Assembly: GCA_963506915.1 (NCBI GenBank)
Contig: CAUORE010000001.1
Location: forward strand, 78,759-142,758
DNA from: JABCPE02 sp963506915
Lineage (GTDB): Bacteria; Bacteroidota; Bacteroidia; Flavobacteriales; Weeksellaceae
Length of the DNA stretch: 64,000 nucleotides
Reading direction: 5' to 3'
Shown: one piece after another, positions 49,915-58,982 of the stretch
Numbering within the stretch: the stretch's first letter is position 1
Layout of the letters: the number at the start of each line of letters is the position of its first letter
Program-made: the position numbers and the translations under genes
The notes under the pieces: generated by a model
Told to the model about the DNA's origin: nothing
Seen by the model: only the letters and a program-made list of their open reading frames with translations
Databases searched by the model: none

Positions 49915-51810
49915 ATGGGAGGTTTTAATCAAGATATAAAAATAGACTTCAATTCTCCTAAAGATAAATCGTCTATTATTAAAGTGATTGGTGTAGGTGG
50001 TGGAGGAAATAATGCACTACAGCACATGTACGAAAGAGGTATCCATGGAGTTGATTTCATCGTACTAAATACAGATGCACAGGCATTGGACGAACATTCC
50101 GTTTCTAATAAAGTTCAGCTTGGGACACGAACAACAGAAGGACTTGGTGCGGGAGCAGATCCAGAAGTAGGAGAAAAGGCTGCTATTGAAAGTATGGACG
50201 ATATCCGAGAAGCTCTTGGTCATAACACCAAAATGGTATTCATCACCGCAGGTATGGGTGGTGGTACAGGTACAGGTGCTGCGCCAGTGGTAGCTCAGGT
50301 TGCTAAAGAGTTGGGCATTCTTACGATAGCTATTGTAACTTTGCCTTTTGATTTTGAAGGAAAAAGAAGATTAGAACAAGCTCATTCTGGATTAGAAAAA
50401 CTAAGAGAAAATGTAGACTCTTTGATTATCATTAATAATGATAGACTAGCAGAACAATATCCTGATTTAGACTACGAAGAAGCGTTTTCTCAAGCAAATG
50501 AAGTGCTGACCAACGCTGCTAAAGGTATGGCGGAGGTCATTACTGCTCCGTTTAAAGTTAATATAGACTTCCGTGATGCTAAAACTGTCCTTGAAAATTC
50601 AGGAACAGCGTTGATGTCCATAGGAATAGCATCAGGTGAGAATAGAGCAGAAGATGCAGTGAAGAGAGCGCTGGATTCCCCGTTGTTAAATGATAATAAG
50701 ATTACAGGAGCGAAAAAAGTAATGCTTCTTATTCTAAGTGGAGAAGAGCATAAAGCGAAAATGAATGAAATCAAATTCATTAGTAGTTATATTCAGAATG
50801 AAGCGGGAGGAGGAAATAAGGCGGATGTTATTTTTGGAGTAGGAACAGAGGATGGATTAGGAGAGTCTATTAAGGTCTTGGTGGTAGCAACAGGATTTGC
50901 TCCTGAGCACGAGAAGAATACAGTTGTCCCAGCAGAGCGTATTATTCATGATTTGAATGGAGGTATTAAAAAACCAGATATACCAGTTGTAGAATCTCAA
51001 CCTGTTAAAGAAACTCCTGCAAATGATGTTCGCAGACCAAGTAATAGACAAGAAGTTAGAGAAGAACAGAAAAGACAGTTTTTTCGTTTAGATAATAATT
51101 CTAACTCTAATACCGATTCTAATTCTAATTTTCCTACCAATAGTTTTTTGGTAGAAAAAGCGGAAGAAAAGTTTGATTTTCACCAGACAACTGTGCTAGA
51201 GGAGAAAGAAGATGATTTCGCGACAGGTTTTAAATTCAGAGAGGAAGAAGAACCTTCTTTTTTTCAAGCGGAAGAAGAGCCAGTGAAGGAATATGATCTA
51301 TTTTCTTATGCTGAGCTGGAGCCAGTTTCTTTTACATTTGATTTAGAGGAAGATAAACCAAAAGAAGAAGATTTTTCTTTTCAAGTGAAAGATGCACCTG
51401 TCAATTTCAGAGTGGAAATGAGAGAGGAAACTGCTCCTCAAAAAGAAGAACCAAAAGTTTCTGTAACTAATAATCAACCTCAGCCACAAACTCCTAAAAA
51501 TGATTTTCCTAATATAGAGCAAAAAGAGGAATTTACCATCATTGAAAAAAGAAGAACGGAAGAGGAAGATAGCAGAATACAGGAGAGAAGAAATAAATTA
51601 AAAGAGTTTAATTCTTCTAAATTTCAAGGAAATGATGAGAAAAAAATAGACATCTATGAAATGATACCTGCTTTTAGAAGAAGAAATATAGATGTTGATT
51701 TTGAAAATCCATTAGATAGGGAACAAAAAATATCTAGTTTTATTTCTGAAAATGACAAAGGAAAAATGGAAGTAAGACGAAATAGATTCTTAAATAAAGA
51801 TGTAGATTAA
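49915..51810 (+). CDS. ftsZ: cell division GTPase FtsZ
   Basis: 631 residues. The GTP-binding core is in the first 320 residues: GVGGGGNNAL near 27, the tubulin signature GGGTGTGAAPVVA near 115 and INIDFRDAKTVL-like T7 loop near 220. After it runs an unusually long linker of about 230 residues, rich in Glu, Asn, Ser and Lys, with repeats of Asn-Ser around 397-410. The FtsA/ZipA-type peptide is DIYEMIPAFRRRN near residue 580, and about 40 further residues follow, ending FLNKDVD. Long linkers are common in Flavobacteriia. Confidence 0.95.
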   Translation: MGGFNQDIKIDFNSPKDKSSIIKVIGVGGGGNNALQHMYERGIHGVDFIVLNTDAQALDEHSVSNKVQLGTRTTEGLGAGADPEVGEKAAIESMDDIREALGHNTKMVFITAGMGGGTGTGAAPVVAQVAKELGILTIAIVTLPFDFEGKRRLEQAHSGLEKLRENVDSLIIINNDRLAEQYPDLDYEEAFSQANEVLTNAAKGMAEVITAPFKVNIDFRDAKTVLENSGTALMSIGIASGENRAEDAVKRALDSPLLNDNKITGAKKVMLLILSGEEHKAKMNEIKFISSYIQNEAGGGNKADVIFGVGTEDGLGESIKVLVVATGFAPEHEKNTVVPAERIIHDLNGGIKKPDIPVVESQPVKETPANDVRRPSNRQEVREEQKRQFFRLDNNSNSNTDSNSNFPTNSFLVEKAEEKFDFHQTTVLEEKEDDFATGFKFREEEEPSFFQAEEEPVKEYDLFSYAELEPVSFTFDLEEDKPKEEDFSFQVKDAPVNFRVEMREETAPQKEEPKVSVTNNQPQPQTPKNDFPNIEQKEEFTIIEKRRTEEEDSRIQERRNKLKEFNSSKFQGNDEKKIDIYEMIPAFRRRNIDVDFENPLDREQKISSFISENDKGKMEVRRNRFLNKDVD

Positions 51811-51814
51811 AAAT

Positions 51815-51845
51815 AAAAAACTCCACTAAATGTGGAGTTTTTTTA
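51815..51845. terminator. bidirectional terminator at the end of the dcw operon
   Basis: A nine-base-pair stem (51818-51826 with 51832-51840), loop TAAAT, T run. It also ends the convergent beta-barrel gene. Confidence 0.88.
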
Positions 51846-52340
51846 TCGCATAAAAACGAATTTATCGTAATATTTACTCATATAGGTCAGACCTATATTG
51901 ATATTTACTCCTATAGAAAAGCCTTTTAGATTTTTTTCAGAATCAAAAGGGATAGAATATCCGCCATAGACATTCATGAATTTCAAAAGAGAAAAACCTA
52001 CGATAGGGCTGAAATGTTTAGTGGAAACCACTAGACCAGCATATCCACCGCCATCGTAATATCCCACTTTTAGCTCTGGGATAAAATGGTCTTTGCTGTC
52101 TTTTCCTCTGAAATAACGACCAAAAGCCCCTATTGTGATGGATTTGTCCTGTCTTCCTGCATTATAATCTATACCTACAGCGAGGGAATTTCTGCCAATG
52201 TAGTTGTAATCCAAGCCAATAGCTGTTTTGTCAAGAATATTCCTTTTAAAAGAAAAATTATCTTGTGCATACAATCCTACAGAAAAGGATATGAGCAAAA
52301 TGCTAAAAATATTTCTCAATTGATTTTTTCTATTTTCCAT
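51843..52340 (-). CDS. outer membrane beta-barrel protein
   Basis: 165 residues from the ATG at 52340; an upstream TTG gives 173 but is unlikely. A signal peptide of about 25 residues ends LYAQ. The mature chain has Gly/Tyr-rich barrel strands (GLDYNYIGRNSLAVGIDYNAG, then VGYYDGGGYAGLVV). The chain ends FVFMR, so the usual terminal Phe is three residues from the end. Its start overlaps the end of the DAACS symporter gene by 11 bases in another frame, so the two are translated together. Confidence 0.65.
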   Translation of the reverse strand: MENRKNQLRNIFSILLISFSVGLYAQDNFSFKRNILDKTAIGLDYNYIGRNSLAVGIDYNAGRQDKSITIGAFGRYFRGKDSKDHFIPELKVGYYDGGGYAGLVVSTKHFSPIVGFSLLKFMNVYGGYSIPFDSEKNLKGFSIGVNINIGLTYMSKYYDKFVFMR

Positions 52341-53754
52341 AATTTTCTGCTTTTTCTTGATCAAATTCTCCTTCCCATTTTGCGATGAAAACAGAAGCTA
52401 CACAGTTCCCAATCACATTCAGAGAGGTTCTACCCATGTCCATCAGTTCATCAATTCCTAAAATAGCTGAGATGATAATCAGTGGAAGTCCAAATTGCTC
52501 AGCTGTAGCGATAAGAACAATCAGAGAGGCTCTCGGTATGGCTGCCACTCCCTTACTTGTAATCATTAATGTAAGACACATCAGCAGCTGCTGCCCGAAA
52601 CTCATCTCTATCCCAGCGGCTTGAGCCACGAATATAGATGCTAATGATAGATAAAGTGCAGTTCCATCAAGGTTAAAGCTATATCCTGTAGGCACCACGA
52701 AGGAAACAATTCTACGAGGCACGCCAAAGGCTTCCATATTGCTCATTACTTTAGGCAAAGCAGCATCAGAGCTTGTCGTAGCAAAAGCGATAGAAACAGG
52801 CTCTTTGATGGCAGAAACGAAGTTCTTGATTGGGATTTTTAGATACATAGCCAAAGGCAATAGTACCAGCGAAACAAACGCAATTATAGCTGCGTAAAGA
52901 GTCAGTAGAAGCAGGAATAAATATTTCAGAATGTCTATTCCCATATGTCCTACCGTATATGCCATCGCAGCGCCTACTCCGACAGGAGCAAAGTACATCA
53001 CTATTTTAGTATATTTAAACATCACTTCTGCTAGACTTTCTACAAAATCTATCATCGGTTTTTTCTTTTTCTCATCCAGCATAGCCAGCCCAATACCAAA
53101 AACCACAGAAAAAACTACAATTTGTAGCACCTGATTTTCATAAATAGACTTTATAATGTTTTCAGGGAAAATATCACGGAAGAAAGCCGTGGTCTTGTAT
53201 ATCCATTGGTCAGCCTCAGGAATTTGTTTTAGAGCCTTTAAATCATTCTCTTTGACTCCCGAACCAGAAGGCAGGTCGTGCTGAGGAAATTGGCTCAAAT
53301 CTATCCCTACACCAGCATTGGATATATTGATGGATACCAAACCTATTAGGATAGCAAGAGTGGTCGCTACATTGAAATAGAGTAAAGACTTCCATGCCAT
53401 TCTTCCCACTTGTTTTAGGTCAGAATGCCCAGCAATTCCATAAACCAAAGTCGCAAATAAAATAGGACCTACAATGGTTTTTACTAATTTGATAAATCCG
53501 CTGCTCAGAGGCTGGAGAGCCATCGCTACGCCAGGAAATTCCACGCCTATCACCACGCCCAAAATCATACTGGTAAGTATCCAAGTCGTAAGGTCTTTTT
53601 TCGAAATGGCATAAAATAAAAAAGCTCCACCGATGACAAAATGCGTCCCAGAGAGAACTTCCTTAGAAAGAGGTGTGAAAAAGTTAATTCCATAGACAAC
53701 AGCTCCAAAAGTCATTATCAATAAAGGAAATAATCTAAAAATAAATGAATTCAT
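52330..53754 (-). CDS. dicarboxylate/amino acid:cation symporter (DAACS family)
   Basis: 474 residues with about ten spans and an N-terminal extension of two spans. Conserved blocks are ATTSSDAALPKVMSNM near residue 325 (the SSS-type reentrant loop), GYSFNLDGTALYLSLASIF near 357 and the GVAAIPRASLIVL block near 406. It imports glutamate, aspartate or C4-dicarboxylates with sodium or protons. Its promoter is TATATTTG at 53774-53781. Confidence 0.92.
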   Translation of the reverse strand: MNSFIFRLFPLLIMTFGAVVYGINFFTPLSKEVLSGTHFVIGGAFLFYAISKKDLTTWILTSMILGVVIGVEFPGVAMALQPLSSGFIKLVKTIVGPILFATLVYGIAGHSDLKQVGRMAWKSLLYFNVATTLAILIGLVSINISNAGVGIDLSQFPQHDLPSGSGVKENDLKALKQIPEADQWIYKTTAFFRDIFPENIIKSIYENQVLQIVVFSVVFGIGLAMLDEKKKKPMIDFVESLAEVMFKYTKIVMYFAPVGVGAAMAYTVGHMGIDILKYLFLLLLTLYAAIIAFVSLVLLPLAMYLKIPIKNFVSAIKEPVSIAFATTSSDAALPKVMSNMEAFGVPRRIVSFVVPTGYSFNLDGTALYLSLASIFVAQAAGIEMSFGQQLLMCLTLMITSKGVAAIPRASLIVLIATAEQFGLPLIIISAILGIDELMDMGRTSLNVIGNCVASVFIAKWEGEFDQEKAENYGK

Positions 53755-53773
53755 TACTACTTTTTGTTTGTTG

Positions 53774-53781
53774 CAAATATA
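53774..53781 (-). promoter_or_regulatory. -7 box TATATTTG of the DAACS gene
   Basis: TATATTTG on the minus strand, 19 bases before the ATG at 53754. Confidence 0.6.
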
Positions 53782-53833
53782 ATGAATAAACTAAAAAAAG
53801 GAAATAGAAGTGCCTTTTAAGCAAATTATTAAA

Positions 53834-54436
53834 TTATTCAGATGATTTATCAGAATCGCTTAGAAGTTTAAAACTCACTCTGTGATAAGGCGTTACGCCG
53901 TGTTTCTTAATGGCCTCTCTATGGGCTTTGGTGGGATAGCCTACATTCTTGTCCCAGGCGTATTCAGGGAATTCTTCGTGGAGTTTCAGCATGAGCTGGT
54001 CTCGGTAGTTTTTAGCTAAAATAGAAGCCGCCGCGATGGAAAGCACCTTGCTGTCGCCCTTCACAATGCACTCATGTGGAATGAAATTATACGGATGAAA
54101 TCTATTCCCGTCCACTAAAATCAGCTCTGGTCGGGTTTTTAGCTGGTCTAATGCCAAGTGCATCGCGCGGATGCTGGCATTCAGGATGTTATGCTCATCA
54201 ATGAAAGATGGCGGAACTTCTGCAATCGCAAAATCCACTGCATTTTCCCTTATGTATTGGTCTAATTCTAAACGAACTTTTGTGGTGAGTTTCTTGGAGT
54301 CGTTGATGAGGTTGTGGTCAAATTTTTCATCAATAATCACAGCAGCAGCGACTACAGGGCCTGCCAGACAGCCTCTTCCTACCTCATCACAACCAGCCTC
54401 AATACAAATTTCAGACCAAAAATGCTTTAAATTCAT
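53834..54436 (-). CDS. rnhB: ribonuclease HII
   Basis: 200 residues. It cuts RNA in RNA-DNA hybrids, including single ribonucleotides in DNA. The catalytic opening AGCDEVGRGCLAGPVVAAAVI has Asp and Glu near residue 15-16. LILVDGN near 105 carries the third acid, and the end block NVGYPTKAHREAIKKHGVTPYHR is typical. Full length for the family. Confidence 0.95.
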   Translation of the reverse strand: MNLKHFWSEICIEAGCDEVGRGCLAGPVVAAAVIIDEKFDHNLINDSKKLTTKVRLELDQYIRENAVDFAIAEVPPSFIDEHNILNASIRAMHLALDQLKTRPELILVDGNRFHPYNFIPHECIVKGDSKVLSIAAASILAKNYRDQLMLKLHEEFPEYAWDKNVGYPTKAHREAIKKHGVTPYHRVSFKLLSDSDKSSE

Positions 54437-54476
54437 AAATATTCAATAAAAATTAAGTTTTAAATAAAATTTAGCA

Positions 54477-54484
54477 CAAATTTA
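54477..54484 (-). promoter_or_regulatory. -7 box TAAATTTG of rnhB
   Basis: TAAATTTG on the minus strand, 40 bases before the rnhB ATG, in the divergent gap with the SusC gene. Confidence 0.5.
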
Positions 54485-54564
54485 ATATTTTTTTTACAAA
54501 TCTATTGTTTTTGTTAAAAAAATGTTATAAAATTGTCAAAGAAAAACCAAAATAACTTTTAATT

Positions 54565-57438
54565 ATGAAGAAACTAACATCAAATGTCTTGGCAGTTGTT
54601 CTTTCTTCTTCCTTTGTGATAGGAAACGCACAGGAAAAACCAAAAGACTCTGTGAAAGTCAAGGAAATCGGCGAGGTGGTAATCACCGCTTTAGGAATTA
54701 AGAGAGACAATAAATCTCTTGGGTATTCAACTACGAAAGTAGGCGGAGATGACTTGTCAAAAGTTGGGAATCAGAATTTAGTCAATTCGCTTTCGGGGAA
54801 AGCAGCAGGGCTTCAGGTAATCTCTTCTGGCGGGGCGCCAGGTTCTGGGAGTAGATTGGTAATAAGGGGAGGTGCGAAATCTCTTACTAATTCTAACGAG
54901 CCTCTGTATGTAATTGATGGAGTGCCTATCACCAATGCGAATGATGGGAACTCAAACACCGTTACAGGAATTTCTTCTCCAAACAGAGCAGCGGATATCA
55001 ACCCTGATGATATCGAGAGTATCAACATCCTAAAAGGGGCTGCTGGAGCTGTTCTTTATGGAAATAGAGGTTCTAATGGAGTAATACTCATTACAACAAA
55101 ATCGGGAAAAGCGAGAGCAGGAAAACCACAAATCACTCTTTCTACGCAGGTTGCAGTAGATAACGCTTTGGTTCTTCCAGATTATCAGACAGTCTATGCA
55201 CAGGGGAGTAGAGGCGTATATGGAGAAGGAACTTCTTATTCATGGGGGCCAAAAATACAAGGGCAGACTGTGTATAGTGATGCGGCAGGAAAAAATGTTA
55301 CGCTCTCTGTTTATGACCCGAGAAAGCAGTTTTTACAGACTGGAGTAACGAGAAATAATAATGTATCCTTGTCACATTCATTTAATAAATCTAATATTTT
55401 CTTGTCAGCAGGACATTCCTTGCAGACTTCCATTGTCCCTAACCAAGAATATGAGAAGACCAATTTTAGATTTAATGGAAATACGCAGGTTACAGAGAAA
55501 TTCAATGCAGGAGTAAATGTCTCTTATAATAAAACCAAAGGAAATGTGCCATTTGCAGGGCAGGATGGGAATAATCCTATTTTCGCCTTGTTCCACACGC
55601 CTGTAAGCTGGGATTTGAAGGGGTATGGCTATGTTAATCCTACTACGGGCGAACAAATCAATTTCCGTGGAGGAAGTTTTGATAACCCATATTGGTCAGT
55701 TTATAAGAACTCTGCTAAAACTTCTAGCGACCGTTTCATTGTGAGTTTGAATTTAGGGTATGATTTAACAAAATGGTTAAAGCTGACTTATAGGTTAGGG
55801 AATGATTATTTTGTAGATAATAGAGTGATATTCAGGGATATATATTCAGGTTCAAAACCAAAAGGATACCTATCTTATGATGATATAAAGAGAAATGAGC
55901 TTACATCAACATTGATGGCAAATATCAATACTAATATTAATGATAACTTGGCATTAATAGTGATTTTAGGGCAAGATTATAATAAGAGAACTCAGAGAAA
56001 TAATATCATTACAGGAACAGAATTGGCCGCTCCAGGGTTGGTAAATACTAATAATATTGCTACTTCTGATCCACTATACAATCATGAAACCAAAAGAACA
56101 TTATTTGGTTTCTTTGGGGATGTTTCTTTAAGTTACAAAAATTATTTGTTCCTAAACCTAGTAGGAAGATATGAAATGGCATCTACTTTACCAGAAAACA
56201 ATAGAAGTTATTTTTATCCTGGGGTAAGTGGTTCATTCATATTCTCGGATGCATTTAAGATTAATAAAGATATATTAAGCTATGGTAAAGTGCGCGCGGG
56301 GATTTCCAGAACGGCAAGAGATGCGGATCCTTATTTAGTTTTTCAAGCATATAGAAAAGCAGAGTATGGTGATGGATTTGTACCAGGGTTTAAATTCCCA
56401 TATAATAATGATTTAGCAACTTTTGTAGGATATACAGTAGCAAACACTTGGAATAATCCTGATTTGAAACCAGAATTTACAACGGAATACGAGGTAGGAA
56501 CAGAGCTTCGTTTCTTGAAGAATAGAATTGGTTTAGAGTTCACATATTTTGAAAATAAGAATACAGATGGAATTATCAATCTTAGGATTTCTCCTGCATC
56601 AGGAGCTGTTGTGTCTATAGAAAATACAGGAAAAACTTCCTCTAAAGGTATAGAAGCAGGACTGAAAGTAACGCCTATCAAAACGAAGGATTTCAACTGG
56701 GAAGTTAATTTTAATTTCAGTAGAATCCGTTCATTGGTGGAAGAAACTCACCCTAAGACAGATAGAATATATATGGGAGGTTTCTCTGGAAACCCTGCTA
56801 TCTATGCTGTAAAAGGTGAAAGATATGGTTCTATCGTTGGTAGCGCTTACATGAGAGATGCGAATGGAAATATTTTGGTGGGAAGTAATGGTAAGCCAAT
56901 GATCCAGAGTGGTCAAGTCCTAGGGCATGTGGAACCAGACTGGACAGGAAGTGTAGGAACATCCTTTAAGTATAAGGGTGTATATCTTACTGCACAACTG
57001 GATATTAGACAAGGGGGTTATTTGTTTAATGGAACAGAAGAATTGTTGGATTTCTATGGTGTATCTGCTAAGACATTAGAAAGAGAAAAAGGAACGATAG
57101 TTTTCCCTGGGGTAACATCTGCAGGCACACCAAATACAACGGCTATTCCGATAGATCGAAATTATTATGGTTCACTTCCAACAGAAGCTTATGTGTATAA
57201 AAATGACTGGGTAAAACTTCGTGAAATCAGCTTAGGATATAGTTTCCGACCAGCAGGATTTGATTTCATAAGAAGTATAGATGTGGGTGTATTTGGTAGA
57301 AATCTTTTCTTATGGACAAAGGTACCTCACATAGACCCAGAATCAAGTTCTTTCGGGACAGGAAATGCACAGGGTGTTTCTCGTTTTGCATTCCCTTCGA
57401 CAAGAAGCTTTGGTGTTAATTTAAAAGTTCAATTCTAA
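54565..57438 (+). CDS. SusC/RagA family TonB-linked outer membrane protein
   Basis: 957 residues. A signal peptide ends near residue 23 (GNAQ). The TonB box region GEVVITALGIKR follows at once, so the usual N-terminal carboxypeptidase-like domain is missing. Next come the plug domain (LYVIDGVPITNAND near 110, NILKGAAGAVLYGNRGSNGVILITTK near 150) and a 22-strand barrel that ends SFGVNLKVQF with terminal Phe. With the SusD-like lipoprotein 12 bases downstream it should import a nutrient across the outer membrane. The nutrient is unknown and no glycosidase is nearby. Confidence 0.95.
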   Translation: MKKLTSNVLAVVLSSSFVIGNAQEKPKDSVKVKEIGEVVITALGIKRDNKSLGYSTTKVGGDDLSKVGNQNLVNSLSGKAAGLQVISSGGAPGSGSRLVIRGGAKSLTNSNEPLYVIDGVPITNANDGNSNTVTGISSPNRAADINPDDIESINILKGAAGAVLYGNRGSNGVILITTKSGKARAGKPQITLSTQVAVDNALVLPDYQTVYAQGSRGVYGEGTSYSWGPKIQGQTVYSDAAGKNVTLSVYDPRKQFLQTGVTRNNNVSLSHSFNKSNIFLSAGHSLQTSIVPNQEYEKTNFRFNGNTQVTEKFNAGVNVSYNKTKGNVPFAGQDGNNPIFALFHTPVSWDLKGYGYVNPTTGEQINFRGGSFDNPYWSVYKNSAKTSSDRFIVSLNLGYDLTKWLKLTYRLGNDYFVDNRVIFRDIYSGSKPKGYLSYDDIKRNELTSTLMANINTNINDNLALIVILGQDYNKRTQRNNIITGTELAAPGLVNTNNIATSDPLYNHETKRTLFGFFGDVSLSYKNYLFLNLVGRYEMASTLPENNRSYFYPGVSGSFIFSDAFKINKDILSYGKVRAGISRTARDADPYLVFQAYRKAEYGDGFVPGFKFPYNNDLATFVGYTVANTWNNPDLKPEFTTEYEVGTELRFLKNRIGLEFTYFENKNTDGIINLRISPASGAVVSIENTGKTSSKGIEAGLKVTPIKTKDFNWEVNFNFSRIRSLVEETHPKTDRIYMGGFSGNPAIYAVKGERYGSIVGSAYMRDANGNILVGSNGKPMIQSGQVLGHVEPDWTGSVGTSFKYKGVYLTAQLDIRQGGYLFNGTEELLDFYGVSAKTLEREKGTIVFPGVTSAGTPNTTAIPIDRNYYGSLPTEAYVYKNDWVKLREISLGYSFRPAGFDFIRSIDVGVFGRNLFLWTKVPHIDPESSSFGTGNAQGVSRFAFPSTRSFGVNLKVQF

Positions 57439-57450
57439 AAACTAAGAAAA

Positions 57451-58887
57451 ATGAAAAAAATTAGAAATAATATATCTAAATATGCTGTTCTTTTAGCTTT
57501 GACAGCAACTCCTTTAGTAATTACCTCTTGTAGACAGGAGTTGGATATTAATGTTGATCCCAATAATCCTTCACAAGCTTCTTTGTCAGGACTTCTTAGC
57601 GGCTCACAGGTTGGTTTTGCCTTTGCTCTTGGTGGTGAGGGAACTAGAATGCCAGCAAGTATTGTTCAGCATTATGCAGGACATAGAGCGCAGCCTCTTG
57701 ACTATGCACAATATAGAATAACCTCATCAGCTACAGATGGAACATGGACAGCTCTTTACAATATATTAATGGATATGAAGGAATTGGAAAATAAAGCTGC
57801 AGCTTCTGGAAGTCAGGCATATGTAGGAGTTTCTAAGCTTCTTCAGGCTCATGCATTCAGTGTAATTACAGATATGTTTGGAGATGTTCCTTTTTCTGAG
57901 GCTTTACAGGGAAGGACTAATATTACTCCAGCTTATGATAAACAGGAAAATATCTATCCAGCACTTATTACCATGATAGATGAAGGGCTGACGGCTCTTT
58001 CGGTAGGAACAGAAACTATTTCTGGAGATGTAGTCTATGGAGGAGATGTTGCAAAATGGAAAAAATATGGAAATTCACTAAAACTACGATTACTAAACCA
58101 TTTAAGCAGCAGACAACCCAATGCAGCAGTGAATTTCTTGGCTTCTAATCCAAGTCTTATAGAAACTAGTGTGGATGATGCAAAGGTTGCCTTTGGTTCT
58201 GTAGCTGCTAATGCCAATCCTATCTATCAGTTTGATGTGCTTTCTGGAAGAAGTGACCAAGCAGTATCCAGTACAATTGTAGATAAGATGAAAGCCTTGT
58301 CAGACCCTAGGGTAGGTGTTTATTTTGAGCCTGTTGCTAATAATGTTTTAGGATTAAAAGGACAGTATTTGGGTAATGCACCAGGAAATGATGAGGAAGA
58401 CTCTAAAAAGAATAGATATTCCCGCGTAGGAAGCGCTTATGCATCTATAAAAGCTCCTGTGGTTCTGATGAGTGCAGCGGAAGTTAATTTCATCAAAGCA
58501 GAAGTGTATCACAGAGCATCTGATTCAAGAGCACAAGCGGCGTATCAAGCAGCGATTACACAGGATTTCGCAGCATTAGGTTTATCTTCTTCTGCAGCGG
58601 CATATTTAGCGAATGCGAATGTGGCTTATAATGGGACTTTGCAGAGAATCATGGAGCAAAAATGGATTACCATGTTCCAAGCATCTTATGAGTCTTGGGT
58701 AGATTGGAGAAGAACAGGCTATCCTGCTCTCACACCAGCAGCGAATAACACTACATCTAATGTCATCCCAAGAAACCTACCATATCCAGATGTGGAAATC
58801 AATTCAAACCGTGCCAACTTAGTAGCAGGCCCAGGGATTCCGATTCCATACACAGGGCTGAGCAATAGAGTTTGGTGGGATAACTAA
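57451..58887 (+). CDS. SusD/RagB family nutrient-binding lipoprotein
   Basis: 478 residues. The lipobox ITSCRQ near residue 25-27 gives an outer membrane lipoprotein. VDPNNPSQAS is the typical start of the mature chain of the SusD-like group 2. The body is helical with TPR-like pairs (WTALYNILMDMKELENKAAASG near 105), and the end contains the block MEQKWITMFQASYESWVDWRRTGYP near 400. It binds the nutrient handed to the SusC-like barrel. A terminator follows. Confidence 0.94.
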   Translation: MKKIRNNISKYAVLLALTATPLVITSCRQELDINVDPNNPSQASLSGLLSGSQVGFAFALGGEGTRMPASIVQHYAGHRAQPLDYAQYRITSSATDGTWTALYNILMDMKELENKAAASGSQAYVGVSKLLQAHAFSVITDMFGDVPFSEALQGRTNITPAYDKQENIYPALITMIDEGLTALSVGTETISGDVVYGGDVAKWKKYGNSLKLRLLNHLSSRQPNAAVNFLASNPSLIETSVDDAKVAFGSVAANANPIYQFDVLSGRSDQAVSSTIVDKMKALSDPRVGVYFEPVANNVLGLKGQYLGNAPGNDEEDSKKNRYSRVGSAYASIKAPVVLMSAAEVNFIKAEVYHRASDSRAQAAYQAAITQDFAALGLSSSAAAYLANANVAYNGTLQRIMEQKWITMFQASYESWVDWRRTGYPALTPAANNTTSNVIPRNLPYPDVEINSNRANLVAGPGIPIPYTGLSNRVWWDN

Positions 58888-58918
58888 TAACCTCTTCATT
58901 TTTAACTAATTTTTTTAT

Positions 58919-58958
58919 AAAGGGAATCTCTTTTTCAGGGATTTCCTTTATATTTTTT
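58919..58958 (+). terminator. terminator of the SusC/SusD operon
   Basis: A 12-base-pair stem with wobbles (58919-58930 with 58938-58949), loop TTTTTCA, followed by ATATTTTTTA. Confidence 0.75.
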
Positions 58959-58965
58959 ATCTTTG
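58958..58965 (+). promoter_or_regulatory. -7 box TATCTTTG of argS
   Basis: TATCTTTG, 17 bases before the argS ATG at 58983, overlapping the end of the terminator. Confidence 0.65.
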
Positions 58966-58982
58966 CGATTATTTTATTCATT

